Shown here piece after piece: positions 1-5,875 of a stretch of 7,679 nucleotides of DNA. The stretch lies in contig DVGY01000154.1 of assembly GCA_018712465.1 (NCBI GenBank), forward strand, positions 1 to 7,679, in the 5' to 3' direction. Origin of the DNA: Candidatus Egerieicola pullicola. Its GTDB lineage: Bacteria; Bacillota; Clostridia; Oscillospirales; Ruminococcaceae. A program made the translations under genes and the position numbers. The first letter of the stretch is position 1; each line of letters begins with the position of its first letter. A model generated the notes under the pieces. That model worked only from the letters and a program-made list of their open reading frames with translations. It was not told where the DNA came from and ran no database searches.

Positions 1-1
1 C

Positions 2-1111
2 CTGAAATTGAACATCGGTAACCCGGCTCCCTTCGGATTCCATGCGCCGGACGAAGTGATCTACGATATGCGCCGGCAGCTCACCGAATGCGAAGGCTAT
101 TCCGATGCCAAAGGGTTATTTTCCGCCCGGAAAGCCATTATGCAGTACGCTCAGCTCAAACACATTCCCAATGTGACCATGGAGGACATCTACACCGGCA
201 ATGGGGTCAGCGAGCTGATCAACCTCTGTATGTCCGCTCTCTTGGACAATGGAGATGAAATCTTAATCCCCTCCCCCGACTATCCCCTGTGGACTGCTTG
301 CGCCACCCTGGCCGGAGGCACGGCGGTGCACTATGTCTGCGACGAACAGGCAGAGTGGTACCCTGATCTGGATGACATCAAAAAGAAAATCAACGACCGC
401 ACCAAAGCCATTGTCCTGATCAATCCCAACAACCCCACCGGAGCCCTGTATCCCAAAGAGGTGCTGGAACAGATTGTAGAGATTGCCCGCCAGCATCAGT
501 TGATTATCTTTTCCGACGAAATCTACGACCGGCTGGTGATGGACGGCGCGGAGCACGTCTCCATTGCTTCTTTAGCGCCGGATCTGTTCTGCGTCACCTT
601 CAGCGGACTTTCCAAGTCCCACATGATCGCCGGCTACCGCATCGGCTGGATGATTTTAAGCGGCAACAAAGCCATCGCCAAGGATTACATTGAGGGGTTG
701 AAGATGCTGTCCAACATGCGGCTGTGCTCCAATGTCCCGGCCCAGTCCATTGTCCAGACGGCTTTGGGCGGCTATCAAAGCGTAGAAAACTACATTAAGC
801 CCGGCGGACGGATCTACGAACAGCGGGAGTTAGTGTACAACATGATGACCAGCATTCCCGGTGTCACGGCGGTGAAGCCCAAAGCGGCTTTTTATATGTT
901 CCCCAAGTTGGATCAAAACAAATTCCACATCACCGACGACGAGAAATTCGCGTTGGATCTGCTCCGGGATAAAAAGATTCTTCTCATCCACGGCGGCGGT
1001 TTCCACTGGAATCAGCCGGACCACTTCCGGGTAGTCTATCTGCCTCGGATGGAGGTGCTCAAAGAGGCCATCGAGAAGATCGGGGACTTCTTAAGTTACT
1101 ACCATCAATGA
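2..1111 (+). CDS. alaA: AlaA-type alanine/pyruvate aminotransferase, 5' end missing
   Basis: Class I/II PLP-dependent aminotransferase. It is expected to transfer the amino group between glutamate and pyruvate to form alanine and 2-oxoglutarate in the cytoplasm. The reading frame is open to the window edge: codons Leu-Lys-Leu precede the Asn-Ile-Gly-Asn-Pro-Ala-Pro-Phe-Gly-Phe block, which lies inside the known AlaA family sequence. The TTG at position 8 is therefore internal, and roughly 35-40 N-terminal residues are missing. Visible landmarks are the NPNNPTG substrate-loop motif (422-442), the DEIYD motif near 515-530 that carries the PLP-contacting Asp and Tyr, and the SGLSKS motif with the PLP Schiff-base lysine codon at 614-616. 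An AGYRIGW block with the carboxylate-binding region follows. The match to E. coli AlaA, from memory, runs to the shared C-terminal YHQ. Its promoter is outside the window, and no convincing terminator follows. Substrate specificity within this family is inferred. Confidence 0.88.
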   Translation: MKLNIGNPAPFGFHAPDEVIYDMRRQLTECEGYSDAKGLFSARKAIMQYAQLKHIPNVTMEDIYTGNGVSELINLCMSALLDNGDEILIPSPDYPLWTACATLAGGTAVHYVCDEQAEWYPDLDDIKKKINDRTKAIVLINPNNPTGALYPKEVLEQIVEIARQHQLIIFSDEIYDRLVMDGAEHVSIASLAPDLFCVTFSGLSKSHMIAGYRIGWMILSGNKAIAKDYIEGLKMLSNMRLCSNVPAQSIVQTALGGYQSVENYIKPGGRIYEQRELVYNMMTSIPGVTAVKPKAAFYMFPKLDQNKFHITDDEKFALDLLRDKKILLIHGGGFHWNQPDHFRVVYLPRMEVLKEAIEKIGDFLSYYHQ

Positions 1112-1210
1112 GAAATCCGCAAGATTTTAGCCAAAACCGGCCGTTTTTCCCTCAAAACAGCGGCGGAAAAGGCGGATTCCAAAAATTGTGCCGGTTTGCC
1201 CCAAAAGCCC

Positions 1211-1239
1211 TTGAAAAATACCCAAAACAATAGTATAAT
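1211..1239 (+). promoter_or_regulatory. Vegetative promoter of the NifU-like/GGGtGRT operon
   Basis: The -35 element TTGAAA (1211-1216) and a perfect -10 TATAAT (1234-1239) are separated by exactly 17 bp. Transcription should begin near 1246, giving a leader of about 67 nt. An imperfect 7-bp inverted repeat, ATGTGCA-TTC-TGCATAT (1252-1268), lies at the very start of that leader and might stabilise the mRNA or be an operator. The AAAGGAG ribosome binding site is at 1297-1303, 9 nt before the ATG at 1313. The rest of the gap from 1112 to 1210 holds only a 7-bp inverted repeat (1114-1120 with 1172-1178) that lacks a U-tract. Confidence 0.8.
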
Positions 1240-1312
1240 AATTCTGGTCCAATGTGCATTCTGCATATTCGGAAAAGAAGGAAAGAATTCAAAATGAAAG
1301 GAGTTTATTCCC

Positions 1313-2005
1313 ATGATTTACTCGCAAGAAGTTGAAGCAATGTGCCCCGTAAAACAGGGCGTTGCCCATGGCTGTGCTCCCATCCCTGAGGAAGCGAAGT
1401 GGGTAAAGGCGAAACAAATCACCGACATCTCCGGCTTTACTCATGGTGTGGGCTGGTGTGCTCCCCAGCAGGGTGCCTGCAAGCTGACCCTGAACGTCAA
1501 GGAGGGCGTCATCCAAGAAGCTCTGGTGGAAACCCTGGGATGTTCCGGCATGACTCACTCTGCCGCAATGGCCGCTGAAATTCTCCCCGGCCGCACCATT
1601 CTGGAAGCTTTGAACACCGACTTGGTGTGCGATGCCATCAACACCGCCATGCGGGAACTGTTCTTGCAGATCGTTTACGGCCGCAGCCAGTCTGCATTCA
1701 GCGAAGACGGCCTGGCCATCGGCGCTGCTCTGGAAGACTTGGGCAAAGGCCTGCGCAGCCAGGTAGGCACCATGTACGGCACTCTGAAGAAGGGTCCCCG
1801 TTACCTGGAAATGGCCGAAGGCTACGTCACCGGCATTGCTTTGGACGAAGACGACGAGATCATCGGTTACCAGTTCCTGAACTTCGGTAAGATGATGGAC
1901 TTCATTAAGAAGGGCGACGACCCGGCTACCGCCATGGAAAAAGCCAAGGGTCAATACGGCCGTGTGGACGATGCTGTTAGAATCATCGATCCCCGTGAGA
2001 AATAA
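1313..2005 (+). CDS. NifU/IscU-like iron-sulfur scaffold-related protein with atypical cysteines
   Basis: A 230-residue cytoplasmic protein that resembles the IscU/NifU N-terminal scaffold fold, on which Fe-S clusters are assembled. Residues 58-90 match the scaffold pattern: beta strands, then a Thr-Leu-Gly-Cys segment with Cys77, then a Ser/Ala-rich helix ending in AAEI. Residues 119-143 correspond to the third-cysteine region. Cysteines are at 11, 21, 49, 56, 77 and 106. Compared with IscU recalled from memory, the first ligand site is shifted (Cys49 and Cys56 flank it). The third Cys position (HCSxLAEDAI in IscU) reads QSAFSEDGLA here, with no cysteine. Residues 145-230 are a C-terminal extension beyond the usual ~130-residue scaffold. 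The ATG is set by the AAAGGAG site. The gene ends in tandem TAA codons, and 21 bp separate it from the GGGtGRT gene, so the two are surely co-transcribed. Codon choice is strongly biased (mostly GGC, CTG, AAG), suggesting high expression. Actual Fe-S scaffold function is inferred. Confidence 0.8.
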   Translation: MIYSQEVEAMCPVKQGVAHGCAPIPEEAKWVKAKQITDISGFTHGVGWCAPQQGACKLTLNVKEGVIQEALVETLGCSGMTHSAAMAAEILPGRTILEALNTDLVCDAINTAMRELFLQIVYGRSQSAFSEDGLAIGAALEDLGKGLRSQVGTMYGTLKKGPRYLEMAEGYVTGIALDEDDEIIGYQFLNFGKMMDFIKKGDDPATAMEKAKGQYGRVDDAVRIIDPREK

Positions 2006-2026
2006 TAACAAGGAGGGAATAAGATC

Positions 2027-3034
2027 ATGGCATTGTTTGAATCCTACGAAAGAAGAATCGACAAGATCAACGCTGTGCTGAACAGCTACGGTATTTCCTC
2101 CCTGGAGGAAGCTAGAAAGATCACCGAAGACAAGGGCTTGGACATTTACGGTCAAGTGAAGAAGATCCAGCCCATCTGCTTCGAAAACGCCTGCTGGGCT
2201 TACATTGTAGGCGTAGCTATCGCCATCAAAAAGGGCTGCACCCGCGCTGCAGACGCTGCTGCCGCCATCGGCGAAGGCTTACAGGCATTCTGCATCCCCG
2301 GTTCTGTTGCTGACCAGCGTAAAGTAGGTCTGGGCCACGGCAACCTGGGCAAAATGCTGCTGGAAGAAGAAACCGAATGCTTCTGCTTCCTGGCTGGTCA
2401 CGAATCCTTTGCCGCCGCAGAAGGCGCCATCGGCATTGCGGAAAAGGCCAACAAAGTGCGGAAAAAACCCCTGCGGGTTATCCTGAACGGTTTGGGCAAA
2501 GACGCTGCTCAGATCATCTCCCGGATCAACGGCTTCACCTATGTAGAAACCGAAATGGACTACTACACCGGCGAAGTGAAGGAAGTATTCCGCAAGAGCT
2601 ACTCCACCGGTCTCCGTGCTAAGGTGAACTGCTACGGCGCCAACGACGTAACCGAAGGCGTTGCTATCATGCACAAGGAAAACGTGGACGTTTCCATCAC
2701 CGGTAACTCCACCAACCCCACCCGGTTCCAGCACCCCGTTGCCGGCACCTACAAGAAGGAACGCCTGGAACAGGGCAAGAAGTACTTCTCTGTGGCCAGC
2801 GGCGGCGGCACCGGCCGTACCCTGCACCCCGATAACATGGCTGCTGGTCCTGCTTCCTACGGCATGACCGATACCATGGGCCGGATGCACTCTGACGCTC
2901 AGTTCGCCGGTTCTTCCTCCGTTCCCGCTCACGTGGAAATGATGGGCCTCATCGGCATGGGCAACAACCCCATGGTAGGCGCCACCGTTGCCTGCGCTGT
3001 GGCAGTGGAAGAAGCCATGAAGAACAACGGCTGA
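2027..3034 (+). CDS. GGGtGRT family protein (PF14057)
   Basis: A 335-residue protein of the GGGtGRT family, named for the motif seen here as GGGTGRT at residues 259-265 (2801-2821). The family has no settled function that I know of. Other visible points are a Cys-rich N-terminal half (CX4C at residues 51-56, Cys71, Cys89 and a Cys-Phe-Cys at 118-120), an Ala-rich helix around 74-84, and a Gly/Met-rich C-terminal region. A possible nucleotide- or phosphate-binding role for the Gly-rich motif is only a guess. There is no signal peptide; the protein should be cytoplasmic. AGGAGG at 2011-2016 lies 10 nt before the ATG, an almost ideal site. It follows the NifU-like gene by 21 bp, shares its strong codon bias, and is followed by the operon terminator. 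This pairing suggests a joint role in Fe-S or metal handling, or formation of a complex. Confidence 0.88.
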   Translation: MALFESYERRIDKINAVLNSYGISSLEEARKITEDKGLDIYGQVKKIQPICFENACWAYIVGVAIAIKKGCTRAADAAAAIGEGLQAFCIPGSVADQRKVGLGHGNLGKMLLEEETECFCFLAGHESFAAAEGAIGIAEKANKVRKKPLRVILNGLGKDAAQIISRINGFTYVETEMDYYTGEVKEVFRKSYSTGLRAKVNCYGANDVTEGVAIMHKENVDVSITGNSTNPTRFQHPVAGTYKKERLEQGKKYFSVASGGGTGRTLHPDNMAAGPASYGMTDTMGRMHSDAQFAGSSSVPAHVEMMGLIGMGNNPMVGATVACAVAVEEAMKNNG

Positions 3035-3073
3035 GTTCATTCTTAGCCTTCCAATTTGAATTCTAAATAAGAG

Positions 3074-3109
3074 AGACGCTGCTAAAAATTGCGGCGTCTT
3101 CTTTTTTTC
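3074..3109 (+). terminator. Intrinsic terminator of the GGGtGRT operon
   Basis: The stem GACGCTGC (3075-3082) pairs with GCGGCGTC (3091-3098) with one G-U wobble, extended by A3074-T3099, around an 8-nt loop. A T-rich tail runs to 3109. It lies 40 nt after the stop codon of the GGGtGRT gene. Confidence 0.92.
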
Positions 3110-3112
3110 TGC

Positions 3113-3146
3113 AAAAATCCCTCGACAGAAGCAATTCTATCGAGGG
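3113..3146 (-). terminator. Intrinsic terminator of the tyrS-galU operon
   Basis: Read on the minus strand, a 12-bp stem (arms 3135-3146 and 3119-3130) closes a 4-nt loop and is followed by A and five Ts (3118-3113). The single non-Watson-Crick position is G-U on the minus strand but a C-A mismatch on the plus strand. This supports the minus strand as the functional one. It stands 36 bp beyond the galU stop, back-to-back with the terminator of the convergent operon. Confidence 0.9.
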
Positions 3147-3181
3147 AAATTCTTTTGATTTTATTGTACGGATGGCGTCTG

Positions 3182-4054
3182 TTACAGGGTTTTAGCCAGC
3201 TCTTTCAGATAGACACGGAAGCCTTCCCCGATTTCCGGATGCTTCAGAGCAGTCTCCACACTGGCCTGCATAATACCCAGTTTATTGCCCATATCGTAGC
3301 GGGTGCCCACAAAGTCCACGCCGATCATGCCCTTGGTGGTGGCCAAAATCTTCATGGCGTCGGTGAGCTGGTATTCTCCGCCGGCTCCACGGGGCAGGTC
3401 CGCCAAGATGTCGAAGATTTCACCCGGCAGGACGCAGCGGCCCAAAATGGAGAAGTTAGAGAAAGCCAGTTCGGGAGTGGCAGGTTTTTCCACCATATCG
3501 GTGACCTTATACACATTGTTTTCCAGGTGATCCACCTTCAGGGAGGAGTACCGGGTGACCTGTTCAAAGGGCACTTCCTTCATGCAGACGCAGCCCAGGC
3601 CGTACTTCTCATACTGGTCCACCAACTGCTTGCAGCAGGGATAATCCCCCATAATCACGTCGTCGCCGTAGAGCACCGCAAAGGGATCCTTGCCTACAAA
3701 GCTCTTGGCACAGTTCACTGCGTGGCCCAGGCCCAAAGGAGCGGGCTGACGGACATAGGTAATATTGGCCAGCTTGCTGATGGCACGGACGGTTTCCAGC
3801 ACCTCCGTTTTGCCGGAAGCTTCCAGCTTCTGTTCCAATTCTGGGGAAGCGTCAAAGTGATCTTCCACCACCCCTTTTCCACGGCTGAGGATAATGCAGA
3901 TGTCGGTAATGCCGCTGGCCACTGCTTCTTCCACGATATACTGGATGGCGGGTTTGTCTACGATGGTGAGCATCTCTTTGGGCATGGCCTTGGTGGCCGG
4001 AAGGACACGGGTGCCCAGACCCGCAGCAGGGATGACAGCTTTGGTGATTTTCAT
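3182..4054 (-). CDS. galU: UTP--glucose-1-phosphate uridylyltransferase
   Basis: GalU makes UDP-glucose and pyrophosphate from UTP and glucose-1-phosphate. It supplies sugar for cell-wall polysaccharides, glycolipids and galactose metabolism in the cytoplasm. The 290-residue length is normal for the family. The nucleotidyltransferase signature is at the N-terminus: AAGLGTR at residues 10-16, then LPATKAMPKEML to residue 29. Further conserved blocks are QPAPLGLGHAV (103-113), the metal-binding YGDD (129-132), VEKP with the phosphate-contacting Lys190, and GGEYQLTD (225-232). The start ATG at 4054 is preceded by AAAGGAAG (4062-4069) with a 7-nt spacer. tyrS lies only 21 bp upstream on the same strand and no promoter fits in that gap, so galU is most likely transcribed from the tyrS promoter and through its T-box. 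No residue needed for catalysis appears to be missing. Confidence 0.95.
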   Translation of the reverse strand: MKITKAVIPAAGLGTRVLPATKAMPKEMLTIVDKPAIQYIVEEAVASGITDICIILSRGKGVVEDHFDASPELEQKLEASGKTEVLETVRAISKLANITYVRQPAPLGLGHAVNCAKSFVGKDPFAVLYGDDVIMGDYPCCKQLVDQYEKYGLGCVCMKEVPFEQVTRYSSLKVDHLENNVYKVTDMVEKPATPELAFSNFSILGRCVLPGEIFDILADLPRGAGGEYQLTDAMKILATTKGMIGVDFVGTRYDMGNKLGIMQASVETALKHPEIGEGFRVYLKELAKTL

Positions 4055-4075
4055 AGCATTACTTCCTTTCTACTC

Positions 4076-5299
4076 TTAGGCGAGGGTGTATTTATGGAAA
4101 ACCTTCTTTCCCTTCTTTACCACAAAGGTGGTTTGGAATGCTTCCTTGGAGAAAGAAGTTTTCGGGTCGGTGATTTTTTCATCGTTGACGGCAATGGCTT
4201 GATCGGTGGCAACCAAACGGCGGGCTTCCCCGTTGCTCTTGCAGAGACCGCCCTTCACCAGCAACGTGAGCAGGCCGATGGAACCATCGGTAAAGTCCTC
4301 TTCCACCAGAGTGGTGGTGGGCATATTGTCAGCGCTGCCTTTTTGAAACAAGATCCGGGCACTTTCTTGGGCTTTGGCGGCTTCCTCTTCCCCGTGAACC
4401 AGTTTCGTCAGTTCAAAGGCCAGGATTTCCTTGGCGGTGTTCAGCTGAGCACCTTCCCAAGAATCCATTTTGTCGATCTCTTCCAGAGGCAGGAAGGTGA
4501 GCATCCGAATGCACTTGAGCACGTCGGCATCCGCCACATTCCGCCAATACTGATAAAAGTCAAAGGGAGAAGTTTTGTTGGGATCCAGCCAGACAGCGCC
4601 AGACTGGGTTTTACCCATCTTCTTGCCTTCGGAGTTCAGCAGCAGGGTGATGGTCATGGCGCTGGCGTCCTTACCCAGTTTCCGGCGGATCAGTTCAGTG
4701 CCGGCCAACATATTGCTCCACTGGTCGTCCCCGCCAAACTGCAAATTACAGCCATAGCGCTGGAACAATTCGTAGAAGTCGTAAGCCTGCATAATCATAT
4801 AGTTAAATTCCAAAAAGCTCAAGCCTTTGGCCATCCGCTGTTTATAGCACTCTGCGGTAAGCATCCGGTTCACCGAGAAATGAGGGCCCACTTCTCGGAG
4901 CAGGTCAATATAGTTGAGTTTCAACAGCCAGTCGGCGTTGTTCACCATCAATGCTTTGCCGTCGGAAAAGTCGATAAACCGGCTCATCTGCTTTTTAAAG
5001 CAATCACAGTTGTGCTGAATCTGCTCCGGCGTCATCATGCTACGCATATCGCTGCGGCCGGAAGGGTCGCCGATATAACCGGTACCGCCGCCAATTAGAG
5101 CGATGGGCTTATTCCCCGCTTCCTGCAGCCGTTTCATCAGGCAGAGGGCCATAAAGTGCCCTACATGAAGGCTGTCTGCCGTAGGGTCAAAGCCAATATA
5201 GAAGGTGGCTTTCCCGGCATTCACCAGATCCCGTACGATTTCTTCGTCGGTGACCTGAGCGATCAGTCCTCTGGCTTGCAGTTCTTCGTAGATTCCCAT
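4076..5299 (-). CDS. tyrS: Tyrosyl-tRNA synthetase
   Basis: A class Ic aminoacyl-tRNA synthetase that activates tyrosine with ATP and charges tRNA-Tyr. The 407-residue protein has the full bacterial TyrS layout. The Rossmann catalytic domain carries YIGFDPTADSLHVGH, with the HIGH-type motif HVGH at residues 45-48, and GGGTGYIGDPSGR at 70-82. The tyrosine-pocket block FGGDDQW is at 188-194, and the KMSKS-type loop reads KMGKT at 227-231. The C-terminal S4 RNA-binding domain covers about residues 340-405 and includes LCKSNGEARRL. The KMGKT and GGDDQW forms are common in Firmicutes-type TyrS and are not defects. GAGAGGAG at 5307-5314 lies 7 nt before the ATG. A tyrosine T-box leader precedes it, and galU follows after 21 bp. 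Confidence 0.97.
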   Translation of the reverse strand: MGIYEELQARGLIAQVTDEEIVRDLVNAGKATFYIGFDPTADSLHVGHFMALCLMKRLQEAGNKPIALIGGGTGYIGDPSGRSDMRSMMTPEQIQHNCDCFKKQMSRFIDFSDGKALMVNNADWLLKLNYIDLLREVGPHFSVNRMLTAECYKQRMAKGLSFLEFNYMIMQAYDFYELFQRYGCNLQFGGDDQWSNMLAGTELIRRKLGKDASAMTITLLLNSEGKKMGKTQSGAVWLDPNKTSPFDFYQYWRNVADADVLKCIRMLTFLPLEEIDKMDSWEGAQLNTAKEILAFELTKLVHGEEEAAKAQESARILFQKGSADNMPTTTLVEEDFTDGSIGLLTLLVKGGLCKSNGEARRLVATDQAIAVNDEKITDPKTSFSKEAFQTTFVVKKGKKVFHKYTLA

Positions 5300-5328
5300 T
5301 GTACTTCTCCTCTCAATTTTGGGCGGTA

Positions 5329-5370
5329 CAAAAGAAAAACCTCCGCTCCAGCCTTAGGCCGGTGCAGAGG
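5329..5370 (-). terminator. Regulated terminator of the tyrS T-box
   Basis: On the minus strand the arms 5370-5357 and 5353-5340 form a 14-position stem (one A-A mismatch, two G-U pairs) closed by a TAA loop. TTTTTCTTTTG (5339-5329) follows. The first four bases of the 5' arm are also the 3' end of the antiterminator, so uncharged tRNA binding should prevent its formation. Confidence 0.93.
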
Positions 5371-5585
5371 ACGAAACAGTTTCGTGGTACCACCTCAGTT
5401 TACCGGGAATTCCCGGCCTTTGGCCGCTGTAACGTTGCGGACACGGCAAACCCTACTTCTTTCGGTTGGGGCTGCGGCTCCAAGGGGTAATTCGACCTCT
5501 GCCTTCGGACACCCTTTCACCAACCGGGTGTTCTCTAATTTCCAAAAAACAGCGCTACTCAATCCTTATCTTCGCCTTTGGTTTG
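5329..5585 (-). promoter_or_regulatory. Tyrosine T-box riboswitch (tyrS leader)
   Basis: This transcribed leader senses uncharged tRNA-Tyr. Read on the minus strand, Stem I begins near 5570 and contains a GAGTAG segment typical of the specifier loop, an AGAGA bulge (about 5534-5538) and a GGTTGGTGAAAG distal-loop motif (about 5514-5525). The specifier loop's 3' side reads GAAT-TAC-CCC-TTGGAG, giving specifier codon UAC (5489-5487), a tyrosine codon. A CCGGGAATTCCCGG hairpin (5403-5416), probably Stem III, precedes the T-box. The T-box AGGTGGTACCACG spans 5395-5383. The antiterminator (5396-5367) is GAGG, a TGGTACC bulge, an ACGAAA/TTTCGT helix with a CTG loop, then CCTC. The bulge UGGU pairs with an ACCA tRNA end, fitting the A discriminator of tRNA-Tyr. 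The last CCTC is shared with the terminator, so the two folds exclude each other. Confidence 0.95.
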
Positions 5586-5590
5586 ATGAT

Positions 5591-5619
5591 ATCTTACCAC
5601 GGGTTTTGGGGATTGTCAA
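5591..5619 (-). promoter_or_regulatory. Promoter of the tyrS-galU operon
   Basis: A perfect -35 TTGACA (complement of 5614-5619) and a -10 TAAGAT (complement of 5591-5596) are separated by 17 bp. Transcription should begin near 5584, just before the T-box Stem I. Upstream of the -35 the transcribed-sense strand is a purine tract of about 32 nt (5628-5659) with A-runs, which may act as an UP element. Confidence 0.88.
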
Positions 5620-5782
5620 GAGAAATACCCTTCTTCCTGCTGCTTTTCCTTTTCTTTTTGCTGAACCGGCATCCTTTGGGAGGACCGTGCCGTAAGATCA
5701 CGAACTTTGTCAAACACCATCTGTTTTATACAAAAAGAATAAACATCTTGAAATGAAATTCACCATTTTATGAAAAAAGCTA

Positions 5783-5811
5783 TTGACAAGTTACTTCCTT
5801 TGCGTTACAAT
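5783..5811 (+). promoter_or_regulatory. Promoter of the BlaI-family repressor gene
   Basis: The perfect -35 TTGACA (5783-5788) and the -10 TACAAT (5806-5811) have a 17-bp spacer. Transcription should begin around 5817-5819. The promoter is divergent from that of tyrS; about 160 bp (5620-5782) separate the two and show no further gene or clear signal apart from the purine tract noted at the tyrS promoter. Confidence 0.88.
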
Positions 5812-5826
5812 AATAACATAGTTATT
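5812..5826. promoter_or_regulatory. Candidate repressor operator
   Basis: A perfect inverted repeat, AATAAC-ATA-GTTATT, begins one base after the -10 element and covers the expected transcription start. A dimeric winged-helix repressor bound there would block initiation. The simplest inference is autorepression by the BlaI-family protein encoded just downstream. The arms do not match the TACA/TGTA core of classical bla/mec operators, so the ligand protein is not proven. Confidence 0.55.
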
Positions 5827-5858
5827 TTATGAGTATTTTTGCCAAAGAAGCTCATAAA
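5826..5858 (+). promoter_or_regulatory. Hairpin in the repressor mRNA leader
   Basis: TTTATGAG (5826-5833) and CTCATAAA (5851-5858) form a perfect 8-bp inverted repeat with a 17-nt loop. It lies entirely in the 5' untranslated region, ending 2 nt before the GAAAGGAG ribosome binding site (5861-5868). It could be an mRNA structure or a second operator; no U-tract follows, so it is not a terminator. Confidence 0.45.
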
Positions 5859-5875
5859 CAGAAAGGAGCTTTTGC

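Noticed and set aside
1133..1147. AAAAC-CGGCC-GTTTT hairpin as an alaA terminator
   Set aside because: The stem is only five mostly A-T pairs and there is no proper GC-rich stem before the T-run, so it cannot be called a terminator with confidence.
1105..1314. A 69-codon minus-strand frame in the gap after alaA
   Set aside because: It runs through the promoter and leader of the following operon and shows no ribosome binding site or known motif.
1289..2155. A 288-codon minus-strand frame opposite the NifU-like gene
   Set aside because: It overlaps two strongly supported plus-strand genes and has no ribosome binding site or recognisable motif; it is a codon-bias shadow.
3089..5098. A 669-codon open frame on the plus strand across galU and tyrS
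   Set aside because: It lies entirely antisense to two well-recognised genes and their terminators. Its translation is His/Gly/Phe-rich with no recognisable domain and no ribosome binding site. It is a shadow of the minus-strand codon usage.
5707..5735. TTGTCA...TACAAA as a second plus-strand promoter
   Set aside because: The spacer is 16 bp and both boxes are imperfect, while a far better promoter sits 75 bp downstream.
5156..5756. Plus-strand frames of 179, 63 and 96 codons over the tyrS leader
   Set aside because: The region is explained base by base as T-box leader and promoter on the other strand. The translations resemble no protein and lack start signals.
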